A stretch of DNA of 64,000 nucleotides from Oxytricha trifallax (Eukaryota > Ciliophora > Spirotrichea > Sporadotrichida > Oxytrichidae). The stretch is from positions 1-64,000 of the forward strand of contig ARYC01018599.1 in the NCBI GenBank assembly GCA_000711775.1. The letters run 5' to 3'. A model generated the notes under the pieces. It searched no databases. It was not told the DNA's origin and was given only the letters and a program-made list of their open reading frames with translations. Positions 1-11,149 of the stretch are shown piece after piece. A program made the translations under genes and the position numbers. Every line of letters starts with the position of its first letter. The stretch's first letter is position 1.

Positions 1-51
1 AAGTAAGAGGCTCTTCAAAGATTTATAAAAGCCAGAAGAGATGAACATTGA
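1..51 (+). pseudogene. TBE 22-kDa protein, C-terminal remnant
   Basis: The first 17 codons read KQEALQRFIKARRDEH and stop at TGA. They match sequence just after the 22-kDa ORF of the complete TBE near 58805-58860. A basic KRKKRKR stretch follows in another frame (positions 110-125). The rest of the gene is outside the window. Function of the 22-kDa protein is unknown. Confidence 0.5.
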
Positions 52-162
52 TGCAGGAGCTGGCACTAAGAGAAGAAACATAGGCCCAAGCAAGCCTCTT
101 AAGAGGAAGAAAAGAAAGAGAAGCCAAATCCTTTTGCGGGAAAATTTAATATGTGAACTTAT

Positions 163-1213
163 TCATTCATTTAAATCTAAAACTTATTTATATACACAAA
201 ATCTCCCTTCTCTTGCGCATACTTTAGCTTTATCATCGCTGACTCTCTTAGCAGCGCTCATAATAAAATCGACTGTATCTATCTTCAAGTCGTGCATCAA
301 GTGATAGAGTAGAAGTTTCTTGTAGTGGCCTTTCAATAACCCCCAATATAATTCAATTCCATTGAACTGAGGACTGTAGGGAACATTAAATACAGGTGTT
401 ATGTTTAGCCTTTCATATTCTTTCTTTGTGTCTTTAGTTTTATGGACAGATAAGTTATCTACAAACAGAACTATCTCTTAGTCGGCGTACTTATCTCTAA
501 GCTATTGTAGGAACTTAATGTATTATTCGGTCTTTATTGAGCGAGGATGGATAACATAAGTCTCGGAGGCCGTTTTCTTCGCTTATTCCACCAAGTATTG
601 CATGAGTTTAAACCTTAACCTTTTAATCATATACTTCAATGTTGCTGTACCTCTTATACCAAGACCTTGATATGAAGCTATTAAAAGTGAATACTGCCTC
701 ATCAGCGTGTATAAACTTTATATTATGCTCTTAAGCCCTTTGCATTTAATCAAATATATAATTTAAATTATCCTTATAAAATGGAACATTAAAATCAATC
801 ACTCTCTTAATGCGATTGACTGTCTTGTAAGATATTCCGTTCTATTTATATATGTTAGCTATCGATTAAGCAGAGATATGAAGCTCAGGAAATTGGCGAT
901 GAAACATCACAGCTCTCGAGGCCAGAGAGAAGTGAGCCCAGTATTTAAGAGTATTATCACTAATTAGATAATCGATATGATGCTGCTAAGATTTTTGAGG
1001 TCTTTTAGGCTTAGAATTAAGATGCTATCTCTTTAATTCAATGCTAATAGACAGTGAGACCTCACAGTTGCAGGAGATTTATGGAGTAAGCCTTGCTATA
1101 GACGTGTAATTAAGGATAGGCTTGAGTTTATCATTATATTCATCACATCCATAACGCAACTTAAACAATAAATCTATAGACTCACTGTCATAAACAGACC
1201 CCAAACCTCGCAT
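163..1213 (-). pseudogene. TBE 42-kDa DDE transposase, decayed copy
   Basis: Reads from an ATG at 1213 (MRGLGSVYDSE...) to a TGA at 163, the same start and stop as the intact homologue at 58962-60011. Conserved blocks around the three catalytic acidic residues of the Tc1/mariner-type DDE domain can be followed. The copy is 1,051 nt against 1,050 nt and has at least two single-base frame shifts relative to the intact gene, one near 1096 and one near 569, so it does not encode a full protein. TAA and TAG are used freely as glutamine. Its function would be cutting and rejoining of the element's ends; family work in Oxytricha also links these transposases to genome rearrangement. Confidence 0.85.
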
Positions 1214-1352
1214 ATAATCACTTAAATTACTAATATTTAAACATTAAACCCCTACATAAACCCTATTAAAACCCTAATAAAGTATGCACTAATAGTCTAC
1301 TTTTATCAATCAAAAACTCAATCAAACTACTGAAAGGGTTTTGGGGTTTTGA

Positions 1353-1838
1353 ATGTTGGTAACATTATATCGATAACTTATCTCCCAATAAAGTAGCTTG
1401 GAAAAATTATGGAAATTTATAAACACAGGCCAATCTTGTTCAAATAATTCAATTGTCATTGAGAAAAAAACAATTTTGTATGCTTTCCCACTATTGAATA
1501 ATTTAAGGTCTACCAAAATGACAACCAATTTATCTAAAAGATCAATTTATTCAGAATCAAAAGTCAAAATTAATTTAGTGGTATTTAAAATAATAATAAA
1601 TACACCCATTTCAAAGCTAAGGATAAACTTGAATGAAAATAAAATTCTAATTATCAAAAATATTTTAATAAAAATACTGCAAATAACATATAATGAGGAA
1701 AATGTGTCACCAATTAATGCGAAGCAAATCAAAGTTAAATTCAATAAATTAAGTAACTTTACCTATGAAAATTTTAGAATTACAATTAAAAAACAAAAAT
1801 ATATAAAATTAACTTTTCAATCAGAACTAACATATTGA
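1353..1838 (+). CDS. Unidentified basic protein, ORF abutting TBE-A
   Basis: A 161-codon frame (MLVTLYRQLISQQ...FQSELTY, TGA) with two in-frame TAA codons read as Gln and none after residue 15. It is rich in Lys, Ile and Asn, with blocks such as FTYENFRITIKKQKY that look protein-coding. The ATG overlaps the AAT at the TBE-A edge, so the true N-terminus may have been displaced by the transposon insertion. I do not recognise a domain. It lies 300 bp before the MT-A70-like gene on the same strand and could be an upstream exon of it, or an independent germline ORF. Confidence 0.5.
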
Positions 1839-2063
1839 AGAATTATATTAATTAATCAAGAATTTATTAGAAGACAATGTGAAAATAAATTATAACTTGT
1901 AAATAAAGACGAGGAGATAATTAAAATATAATAAAGAGAAAAAAATTAAATAAGGAAAATTGACGCCTACTTTTTAATTCAAATTCAGTAAAACATTCTT
2001 CAATGAAAGATAAGATATAACCCCAAACATTTTAACAATAATATAGGGCCTCAAATTTCGTGA

Positions 2064-2726
2064 TTCAAGATTACAGCTGGGGAACAAAAAGGTTCAATAA
2101 TAAATAAGCTCACTAATTAGGAAATATTTTAAATATAAAAATGCAGAATTCTTTTGATTTATGACTCAATCCTAATTAACAATAGCTCGAAATTTTTAGT
2201 TTTAGCAATAGACCAACCTTGGATGAGGACAGGCTGCAAGTTCAATTATAAAACATAAAGCAACAAATTTATCTTTGATTCGATACCTTTTGACAAACTA
2301 CAAAATTATGGGTATGTGTTCCTATGGATTACTAATATTTCAAAGCAAGTCGCTATTAATTTCATGAATGGAAAAGGTTTCGGAAAAAATGTGATATTCT
2401 TGTCAAGATCAAGTTAAATGAAGACAAAACTTTGTATAATAACAATAGATTCTATTTAGACATGTAGCAGAATTTTGCATAATTTTCAGAAAAAAGGCCC
2501 TTTTAAAGATTAAGAAAGATATTAGTATTGCATTTTCAAAGCAATATATTAATAGAAAAAGGCAAAAGGTCCTGTTTAAAACCAAATAGCTTTTATATAT
2601 TAGTAGAAGAGATGGTGTCCTGATCACAAATATTTAGATATATCTGCAAGAGAATGTAACCAAAGAGATAAATGGTTTTCAATTGGAAACTAATCTATAC
2701 AGATGCCTGAAGAACTTAAACATTGA
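2064..2726 (+). CDS. MT-A70 family adenine methyltransferase-like protein (possibly decayed)
   Basis: The frame is free of TGA from 2064 to 2723 with UAR=Gln; the strongest part begins near 2142. The order of motifs fits the MT-A70 family (METTL3/METTL14/METTL4, ciliate MTA1/MTA9), which makes N6-methyladenine in RNA or DNA using S-adenosylmethionine. KFLVLAIDQPW matches the strand before the catalytic DPPW motif, here DQPW. YGYVFLWITN matches the G-x-LFLWVTN strand. YLDISARECNQRDKWFSIGNQ closely resembles the C-terminal LEIFAR..N.R.GW.S.GNQ signature. The middle section is divergent. An upstream stretch in a shifted frame (RKYFKYKNAEFF) may be its continuation, suggesting one frame shift near 2150. 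The Pro-to-Gln change in DPPW suggests an inactive or non-catalytic subunit. Confidence 0.62.
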
Positions 2727-3757
2727 ATTTAACTTTTCTTACAGTAAGTTTGGTCGAAACTTTTTAATTTATTGATAAAAATTTCATTTTATACTTAAAA
2801 AATCTTACCTTAATTATGTTTAGCTTTTTAAATATTAATTTTGTAGTTACTGCAATAAAGTCAAGTGTGCTATAACTATGGGTGAATCAAGCTCATGTAT
2901 AGTAGAAGAATTTACAACAAATTCCTTGATTAAATCAGTGAATGCAATCATGGCAAGTAATCAGAAATCTTGATCTACAACAGGATACTTTACAAAACAA
3001 TAAGTATACTTACTACAAAAATTATTTCAGTTTTAAAGGGTAGATTAACAAGTACATTAGTAAATTAAAAGAGAATATGTTAAGCAAGCAAAGGTTCTGA
3101 TTAGTATACTTTACAGAAGACTTTTGGTATCATTAAGTATTCTTTTAAAGATTAAATTTTTGGATAACTTGTCATGAATTTTTACCTATAAAACTTCATT
3201 CGCAGAACTTTAGGCTCCATAAAAGTAGAAGTAAAAGATCCATGAATTTAGCATAAGTAATTAATTTTCTATAAAAAGAAGCTTCGAACACGAGTGAATA
3301 CAATAGCATTACTCTGAACTAAGACCTGAGAATACAGCAACTCCACATAAATTTTATATTGTGTACAGCTGAATCTCCCAGTACAAATGGTTCAAAATAT
3401 TTTTCTATTATTTATCACTTTTTGCCATTCGTATTAATAAATATCATATTTTAAATATAGTAGGTTGAGATTGTTTACCAATTTATTTTTTATATTGCTC
3501 TTTAATTAATTATTTTATATTCTCTCTTATCTTTTACTCCTCTATTAATCATGCGAATAAGTAATGAATAGTCTCAAATTAAATTAAACATAACATTGCT
3601 GTAAACTATAAATAAACCATTAATTTTAGTAGTGAAGCGGATGTATATGAGTGATTTGAAATTTATAATTTGTAATTTTGCAGTTATGAAATAAAAATCT
3701 TCCGAAAAAACTTCTACGCTACTACTCTTCTTGCACCATAAATCTTGATGTTACTCA
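2727..3757. other. AT-rich stretch without a supported gene
   Basis: About 1 kb of AT-rich sequence between two plus-strand ORFs. Short TGA-free frames occur, as expected by chance at this composition. A pyrimidine-rich run lies at 3480-3560. No repeat or RNA gene was recognised. Confidence 0.5.
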
Positions 3758-4117
3758 ATGACAGATCCAACAGAGAGGTTATGGTGTCCGAAACATTCAA
3801 AAATCATTTTAATTAATAAAAAATTAAACATTTGTAGTAGCACTGATTGTTATTGGTCTCACTTTGAGTTTATCCTTAATATAAAATTTTTAAAAGATTA
3901 TTATTACTACTTATTCCCGAGTATTTTACAAAATTATACTCTTTAGGTTTTATTACTACAATTCCTTCAATAGATTAAATTTCATTATATGATAAGAATA
4001 GCAATAGAAATTACACTTTTATTTTAGATTAAGGGTTAGAATTGGAGGAAATAATAGATATAAAGTAATAATTATTTAGCAAAACTATATAAAGTCATAA
4101 TAAGTAGTAAACATTGA
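3758..4117 (+). CDS. Small ORF with Cys/His-rich N-terminus
   Basis: ATG at 3758 follows an in-frame TGA; 119 codons run to TGA at 4115 with UAR=Gln. The N-terminal 36 residues look coding: MTDPTERLWCPKHSKIILI, then a CSSTDCYWSH segment. The Cys-x2-His ... Cys-x4-Cys spacing could bind zinc. The rest is hydrophobic and AT-driven and may be read-through into non-coding sequence. A similar Trp-Cys-Pro start of a Cys cluster occurs in the protein at 18073-18351. No family recognised. Confidence 0.4.
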
Positions 4118-4191
4118 TCATAACTGCATCTATAAAAAATAAATTTACTACTATTTATATAGTTTAGAATTATTAAATTATAAAGTTATAA

Positions 4192-4795
4192 GGATAGGGT
4201 GACCCACAGGGGCCCGAGGCTGGAGACTTTCTAATAGAGCTTTCTACTACACTAAGGCCTGCTGAGGGTAGGCAGGGGGTTGCTGGGTTCACCGCATTAG
4301 GGGCCAGTCGGCGGGGTTCAATCTGTCAGATCCTAGACTCCTCGAGTCGTCTGCACGCTAAGGATTTCCCTGCATTAGATGAGCTTCCTGGCGTGAGTTC
4401 AGCTTCCTAGGTAATAGGGAGCAGGATGAAGGTGGTGCTCAACCTTCAAAAGTGAGACGATGAGAACCATAGAAGCCAACGATAATGATTTTTCTCCCAC
4501 ACCAGGTCGGGTTAATGAGGCTACCACAGCGAAAGGACAGAGACTACTATCTCAGCAGCGGTGGAACCTGGTAAGCGTTTTCTCCAGACTCCCCTTTAAT
4601 TGTTTACAGGAAGCAGATCTCTACGAGCTCTGTGGGGGATACTCCTAGTTCGCTAGGCTCTTATCTCTGATTTTACATCTCGGTACAGGGAAATGTGGAA
4701 TGGGGGGCTAGGTGGTTTTTCGGAGTTTTCTAGTTCACGACTTGCCACGTCATTGATTGCCACGTCAACTCACTTCAGATACGTCTACGTCACGA
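4192..4795. other. GC-rich island in AT-rich DNA, candidate macronuclear-destined or inserted segment
   Basis: Roughly 600 bp with composition near 50% GC, bounded abruptly by AT-rich DNA. Near-identical direct repeats lie outside it: TTACTACTATTTATATAG at 4145 and TTACTACTATATAGTTTAG at 4861. The segment is open in more than one frame; the best is the minus-strand ORF at 4439-4753. CACGTCA words cluster at its right edge (4745-4795). It may be a macronuclear-destined segment, or a horizontally or organelle-derived insertion. I could not identify it. Confidence 0.6.
4439..4753 (-). CDS. Unidentified 104-aa ORF in the GC-rich island
   Basis: ATG at 4753 to TGA at 4439, 104 residues beginning MTWQVVNQKTPKNHLAPHST and containing PTELVEICFLQTIKGESGEN. 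Four to five UAR codons are read as Gln. The protein has balanced composition (Pro, Gly, Cys, Trp) unlike the surrounding AT-driven frames. A plus-strand frame (MRTIEANDNDF..., from 4460) overlaps it antisense and is also open, so strand is not certain. No domain recognised. Confidence 0.45.
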
Positions 4796-5939
4796 CTAAG
4801 ATTGATGGTTTGATTTTAGTATTAAACAGTGATATGTTAAATTTAATTTGAGATTACTCATTACTACTATATAGTTTAGAGGTCATGTTTTAAAAAAAGT
4901 AGTAAAAATGATACTGAATACATATTATTTAAAAATATCATCTCTTATGATATAAAATAAAAAGAAACTTAAGCTTTTGTGATCAATATGATTAAAGTTT
5001 AAAAATCCCAATCTAGTTAAATTCATAAAGAGCAAATAATTAAGATTTTAAAGAGCAATAATTATAATATACACTTCACTTATAAAAAATAGGAGTTCTC
5101 TAAGATAAGAAGGAAAGCTCATCTTGATTAAAAAATTCATGTCATATGATTGTAATTTTACAAGGTTTAGTAAATATCCTATGTTATATCTTTATGATAT
5201 GTATTTCAGAGTTTATAAATATTTACAGGAACTAATCTACTCAAGCAGTTAGGGTAATAAGTAAGTTCAAATTTGGATAATTTATTAATAAATTGGTTTA
5301 TTCTGAATTAATGAATTGATAATATAGGTTTAAGAAAATATTAATATCACAATTTTTTGAAGTACCTTTTCATTAGTTGTGAAATGTTCTGAGTAAAACA
5401 GGTCTATTTTTGAGAATAAATATAGGGAAATTTATTTTCTCTAGAATTTTAAGTTACTTACTCAAACTATTCGTATAATAAAACATTTTTTAAATTCTCT
5501 ATAAAGCATAAGCATGCGAAATATAAATTTGCTAAATGATGTTTGTCATGAATTATATCAATAAAGCAGCTTATTCAATCAATAAAGTAATAATTAAATA
5601 ACAAATATTACTTACTTGTATAGTAATATTAATTTGAAACGACAATCAATCATTCTTATGTTATTTGGCATCTATCATTCCCAACATCGAAAAAAGTGAA
5701 ACTTGAGAAGATTAGCACTTATAACATGAAGTGAATTGATATTTTAAAAAGTGAAGTTGCATTTTTGAAATAGCATATAGAGTTTGATGTGAAGGACGTC
5801 AAAGCAATGCTTGTGATTTTAATTATGGCATATATACACATAAATAAAGGGATTGATAAGAAAAAATATAAAAGAAAAAATCTTAACGATATTACAAGGG
5901 GGATATCTGAATTAATTATGCTTAAAAGAAAGTAAAAAA
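4796..5939. other. AT-rich stretch without a supported gene
   Basis: AT-rich sequence with no convincing frame. The direct-repeat copy at 4861-4880 belongs to the flank of the GC-rich island. Nothing else stands out. Confidence 0.5.
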
Positions 5940-6345
5940 TAAGATATGAGAAATTGTAAAGTATAAGATTGAATTCGGAAAGTCCCTTGTGATTAATAAA
6001 TTCGGACTATTTCGTTCTCTATTTAGGATGTTTATTTTCAAATTCTGCCTCCATATCATCTGTATCTTATTGTCTTTGCCTGCGTTAAATTTTCGATACT
6101 TTATATTTTAGTTTCTTTCAGAATTTAATTTTCCCTAGTTTCTACTTCTTCATTTTTATTATTTCCAATATCAGTTTTATTATCAGTTTCATACTCCTAT
6201 ATTCACTCTAGAACACCAGTATCAGCATGCTTACTATTCTTATAAATAAGTTGCTTTTCCTCCACGAATGTATATTTAATTTCTGTTTTCACATTGTATC
6301 ATCATCTTGTAGGTCTTTTCTTGCTTTTTAACCATGTTTAAATCA
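5940..6345 (-). pseudogene. Charged, coiled-coil-like protein fragment with frame breaks
   Basis: On the minus strand, reading down from about 6300, the frame gives VKTEIKYTFVEEKQLIY and, after one TGA, a Glu/Lys/Asn-rich run (EYETDNKTDIGN, NEEVETRENQILKE). A shifted frame near 6055 gives DDMEAEFENKHPKQRTK. The composition is protein-like rather than random AT. The frame changes show either a decayed gene or coding segments interrupted by germline-only sequence. Family unknown; it resembles the other coiled-coil islands in this window in style only. Confidence 0.45.
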
Positions 6346-6584
6346 AAGTTTCGCAATTATACATCTTTTTAAGCTTTATTGAGTTTATCCTACTCCATTA
6401 ATTTCCTACTTTATTTAATTATGAAATTATAAATATTTCTATTAATTCTTTAATTATATTATTAAAAAATCTATAGTTCCAAAGAAAAAATATTATGTAA
6501 ATATATTAATTTACAATTAAGCACTTGAGATTTCCTTTTATTTTGTAATATCATATAAATTAAAATTAAAATATTGTATTAGAG

Positions 6585-7300
6585 ATTTCTAAAAGATCTC
6601 TAAATTTGTTCTGTCCTTATTAAATGGCAGTTAGATGCTTTCCCAGAAGTTTCCTGAGATCTTCATGCTTTAGTGCTTGCTCCTCACCCTTCTTTCCTTT
6701 GCCTGTAAGAGTCGGTAAACTTTCCACATGAAACTTCCTCATTGAAATTTACCAATTCACTTATGTACAATGCTTTAAAATTTCAATAAATTATATTATA
6801 ATATAATTTATAAACCCACTTTTAAGTTGATGAAAATGTAAATAGACTTGCTTTGTTAGTGTTGGTAATAACTTATAGGATTATCTTAAGGTGCTTGTCT
6901 TTGCTGCACTATGAAGAGTAGAAATCAATGAAGACTAGTCTATCTTAAGTAGAGGTAATGAGTTCATTGAAAGTTGATTATTTGGGATAACTTGGAAATG
7001 CTAATTCATCATTTTATTTACTATAACTATTCTAAATACAAAAAGATAATTTATTTAAAATAATAACTTATATCCAAAAACTTAATTAAATATTATAAAT
7101 CACATTCCCACACATATCAATACTTATCAGCAGCTTGTTCTTACGTGATTCTCTACATAAACCAGCGCTTTACAGAGTAGTTTGATCTTGATCTGTACAA
7201 GTTTCTTATCCAACCAAATTTGTGTCGTTCTATTCTTGCAGTAGTTTTTCTATTTCGCTGTTACAGTCAACTAACTTGTGCGAATAAATCAAGTGGGTAA
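6585..7300 (-). CDS. Thioredoxin-like domain protein, in separated coding blocks
   Basis: Three minus-strand blocks in order. About 7290-7130 reads VDCNSEIEKLLQEQNDT, a hydrophilic N-terminal region. About 7000-6830 reads FNELITSTQDRLVFIDFYSS then QCSKDK, matching the thioredoxin strand and active site (VxFYAxWCGPCK) with CSKD in place of CGPC. About 6745-6590 reads VESLPTLTGKGKKGEEQALK then HEDLRKLLGKHL, matching the cis-Pro loop (V.S.PT) and C-terminal helix. The first two blocks share one TGA-free frame across an AT-rich spacer, probably an intron or internal eliminated sequence; the third is separated by a TGA. Only one redox Cys remains, so classical disulfide reduction is unlikely. Confidence 0.6.
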
Positions 7301-8220
7301 GTGCTTTCAATTAAATAAAGAAGTTTATAAATGTGGAAAAATGGATGAATTGATAAAATTAGAGTATTCTTCATGAAATTGTATATTTATTTAGAGGTCA
7401 AGTTTATTTTATTAATTGATAATTATTGCAGATTATTATATCCAAGAGACTACAAATTATCATAAAAACCCTTGGATTAAACGAAACTTAAAATATCATG
7501 CTACTATTTATCATTTATAGTTAGACAAATATATTATTAAATGGAAAGAGAAACCCTACAGAAAGAGTTAAATATTTTAATAATATATATAAATTTTTAA
7601 TACAATTAAAATTTAATTGTAAAATTATTTTCAAAAATACCAATAAAAAAACAGAAAGTGATGTTAAACGCAAAAGTTTCCAAGAGAATAGTACAACTCT
7701 TAATGAGAAGTTTATTGTTAGTTAGGTATGGTTCCCATAATTCAATCAACAAAGATTAAATTTATAGTTTTCTCAATTGTAATAACAGTATTATAAATTA
7801 AAAAATAAACTTGTAATAATTAAATACATTAAATTATTTAAAATTATTTAAATTAAAATAGAAATAGATCATAAAATAAAAAAAAGTAATTCAATGATTT
7901 ACTATGATTGAAATTTATATTCAGATGCTTGGTTACAATTTAAAATTAAATTTAAAAATAAATTTAACCATAATCTGGGTAATCATAATTTTTTAAAAAA
8001 TGATAGAAAAATTGCTGTCAAGAAATATAAATTATCGTGTTACTCTAATAATCAATCCATCTCTCGTAAATAGATTTTGCTATACTTACCACCCACTATG
8101 TAGAGTATTGATAACTATAAATTGGAATCATTATTTTAATCTCATCACCATAAGTGGAACCCCACCATCATATTCTTCCTCTACAATATGCATTCAAAGC
8201 ACCATTACACATCACTAAAG

Positions 8221-8565
8221 TCACCATCTTTGTGGCTAGAATGAGATATAATTAAACATTATAGCTGTTAATACTAAAGTCTAGGGAGATATTTCAATTT
8301 AGTCACAACTATCTTTGGCGATAGTGATACGAATCACTTCATGAAGATGGTAAATAAAAGGTTTACCTGCCAACCTCAATCCGCAAATAAGACTTCTTAA
8401 TGATACCACTTAAGGCAATTAAGATACGAAGTAGGCAATAGTTTGACTCACAATAGGAAGATCTGATTTTGGTGAAGCTCCAAATTTTAGAGATGGGGTT
8501 CCTATGTAATAGCCATTAATCAAAATTACAACTGCTAACAACACACTAAGAATCGAATATAAAGA
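8221..8565 (-). CDS. Membrane-protein-like coding segment
   Basis: A 114-codon TGA-free frame with protein-like composition, beginning in a hydrophobic segment (SILSVLLAVVILINGYY) followed by IGTPSLKFGASPKSDLP and further hydrophobic stretches, consistent with two or more membrane segments. It begins directly after an in-frame TGA and has no ATG near its start, so it is probably an internal segment (exon or macronuclear-destined piece) rather than a whole gene. An antisense ORF on the plus strand (8000-8218 and beyond) is a weaker alternative. Family not recognised. Confidence 0.5.
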
Positions 8566-9429
8566 TCAAAGGGAGAAGACAATCTCAACAAGGTCAAGTT
8601 AAGGATGTTCAAATTCTTTAGTAAGCTAATGAAATAGCAAAATTTATTTTAAAACTGGTATTTATTAATCTATAATATACAATAAGTCTTATTCTTAGTT
8701 AATTTAGTCTAATTATTAAATTAAATATTAAAGATAGCAATTATTATTAGCTTAATTTACCGTGTAAAAATTTGCGATTCATTGGTAATCTACGCTTTTT
8801 ATTCAAGATTCCAAAAAATTTAATTAATTAATCAGATTATTATTTATAAGTAAGTCATGCTACATTTTATGCATTATATATTTATTTAATTATTAATATT
8901 TTAAAATAATTTTACTATCATTTGTTAAAAAGAATTAAAATATTAATTTAAATTATAGAAATAAACCCAAATATTCTTTAAGGTTAATAATTATTCATAA
9001 ATAGAAGTCGTGTTAAAAATGAGTAATGTAAAAAATCATAAGAAAGGAAATAAATTTTACTGTTTTATTAGTTTAATTAGAAGCCATGAAACTCTTAGAT
9101 TTTTTATAATTTTTATGACATTTTGCCATAGAGATGTGGTACTTTTAATTAATACAAATCTGCCATTTTCATTACCTTAGATGAGCCTAAACAAAGTTTT
9201 TACTCAACATTATTGAGTAATAATTTGTTATTACTTTTGAATGTTTTGCCTCATTATACTCTTTGAATTCTTTTTATTTTATTATTGCTAGAGTTAGAAA
9301 TTCAAATCTTAATTCGGCTTCCTCCCTCTTTTACCAATTATCAACATCAATTCTTGATCCCATTTATTTAACATTATTGGTTATGATTTGTATGTTGTCA
9401 TTAACTCTATTTATTTTAAAAATTAAATT

Positions 9430-10190
9430 GTAATTTATTAACTTCATCAACCGTAGCTTTAGGATTTTTTGAAAATTATTTATATGTGCATCTTTTCCTT
9501 TTATTTATGAAGTAACTTTAGCTACATATGATTGGTACAGTTCATATAATAAATTAAAAGTCTATAAAGTCTCCTCTATTTTAGAATTTACTCTTTTATT
9601 CTATTCTGAAATATTTTAAATATGACATGAGAGTTATTTTGAGATACTTCTTTAAGAATTTAGCGCTCTCTTAGTAATATCATCGATAAGCATTTTAAAC
9701 TTCAAATAGATTTCATCCTTACCTTTATGAACTATTTCTTAAGGCTCAGGAAGGTTCAAAAATTTAATTACTTATTTATAATTCCTCAACCTTCTCAACA
9801 ATTTGACTTAATTTATCATTAATAAAATTGCTCAGTTCTATTAGATCAGTATTATTTATTTTTTAATTTTTATACGTTTCTCTCACTTTATCTCTGCAAG
9901 ATATTTAAGCATTCACATATTATTTCTTCCACTTTTCAATATATAGGTAAGTTTCTCTGAATCAGTTCCATTTTCTTCATACTCTTTCTTATTTTATTGA
10001 GAACTAAAGGATTCTAACTCAACGAAATAGTGTTTGGTGTCTTTATCTTAAATTATGGTGTTGACTATTCACTATCAGTTTAATTTTAATAATTTTATCC
10101 ACTTTTCTGGTAATTTAATTTTTTTGTTTGAAGATACTTCCTTTAGTTAAAAAAGCAAAAGTTAAAGGTGTTGGAGTTTTGCTTTCATTT
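9430..10190 (-). pseudogene. Coiled-coil protein, fragmentary
   Basis: Minus-strand reading gives several successive coding blocks: SKTPTPLTFAFLTKG, then DTKHYFVELESFSSQQNKKE, then DLIELSNFINDKLSQIVEKV, then MLIDDITKRALNSQRSISKQ and NKRVNSKIEETLQTFNLLYE. The heptad-like Leu/Ile spacing and Lys/Glu/Gln content suggest a long coiled coil. Successive blocks are in different frames (changes near 9945, 9750), so it is a decayed paralogue or is interrupted by eliminated sequence. It shares layout and a Lys-Thr-Pro-Thr-Pro segment with the gene at 22465-24642. Confidence 0.5.
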
Positions 10191-10199
10191 TTTTCTAGC

Positions 10200-11149
10200 G
10201 TTTAATGTCTAAATAAACTAATTATTGTAATAAACGATAGTTTCTAATCCAAATTATTTTTATAAATTGAAATTTTACATCCTTTTAGGATTTATTCCCG
10301 AATTTAATTATTTTTATTGAAATCAAATATTCTGGTCTTGTATCTTCTTATCGAATTGTTTTATTCATTTTAGAACCTCTTTGTGTCTTTAGGAGAATGA
10401 TAACCATAATTATCAGATTATAGAATTAAATTTTACTTTTGCTTTTATGAGGACTATGACTTGCTCATTTTAATACTTTTTTTATTTATATCATAAATCT
10501 ACCTTATTTTTCAACTATCATTCTCTATAATATAATCTTAGTAACCTTTAATAGCAACTCAAGGATTGAGTTTACATATAAAATAAATAGCACTTTGATT
10601 GTGTAAAACAAATAAATTTAAATAATATGCTTAACTTTAAACTTCGAAACTTTCATACAGACTCTTACAAGGTCTTACAAATTATTAAAAATCAGGCATA
10701 TTACAAAGTCATACAAAGCCTAAGGAAGTCTCACAAATATATAATATAATGTTTATCTATTTATACCTCAATCTATAAAATGAGGGTAATGCAGAAGTTT
10801 ATTTGAACCTGATAGTTCATAAATAAAAAAATAAAAAAATAAAAAAGGAAAAGTATTTTTTTGAGAAAATAATGAAACAAAAGTTTAAATCTCTTTTCTT
10901 TTATTATCGTTTTAATCTTTTATATTTGATTTGAATATATCTTTAAAGCATTGTTAATTTAACTTTTATGGTTTAAAAAATATATCTTTTTAAATAAATT
11001 TAAATTGATTTAGCATATAACTCTTATATTTAAAGCTAATTAACAATTCAGATTAGGCTATTACTTATTAATTTAATAAAACTTAAAGTAAGGTCTAATT
11101 TTAATGTATAAAATTAACAGTATTAATTTAAAACTTAATAAGGTTTAAT
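10200..11149. other. AT-rich stretch without a supported gene
   Basis: T-rich on the plus strand, with no frame I would defend. A short A-tract repeat (AATAAAAA) lies at 10825-10845. Tandem TCTTACAA/TCATACAAA words occur at 10660-10735. Nothing else recognised. Confidence 0.45.

Larger units (their letters stand above)
1..1351. mobile_element. TBE transposon (TBE-A), partial, right end with telomeric terminal repeat
   Basis: This is the right-hand part of a telomere-bearing element; the left part lies outside the window. It ends in GGGTTTTGGGGTTTTG, the inverted C4A4 telomere-like terminus that defines TBEs, followed by AAT, the usual 3-bp TBE target. Over its whole length it matches the right half of the complete element at 56007-60126 (same order: tail of the 22-kDa gene, then the transposase on the minus strand, then the terminal repeat). 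Small insertions and deletions relative to that copy show it is older or more decayed. TBEs are Tc1/mariner-like DNA transposons limited to the germline genome of oxytrichid ciliates. Confidence 0.93.

Noticed and set aside
1336-1351. True chromosome telomere at the C4A4 repeats
   Set aside because: The G4T4 tract is internal, only two units long, bordered by AAT and attached to a transposase gene; it is a TBE terminus. The same applies at 43900, 46503, 51752, 52335, 56007 and 60126.
4460-4648. Plus-strand ORF MRTIEANDN... as the main gene of the GC island
   Set aside because: The minus-strand ORF is longer with the ciliate code; strand remains uncertain, so only the minus one was listed.
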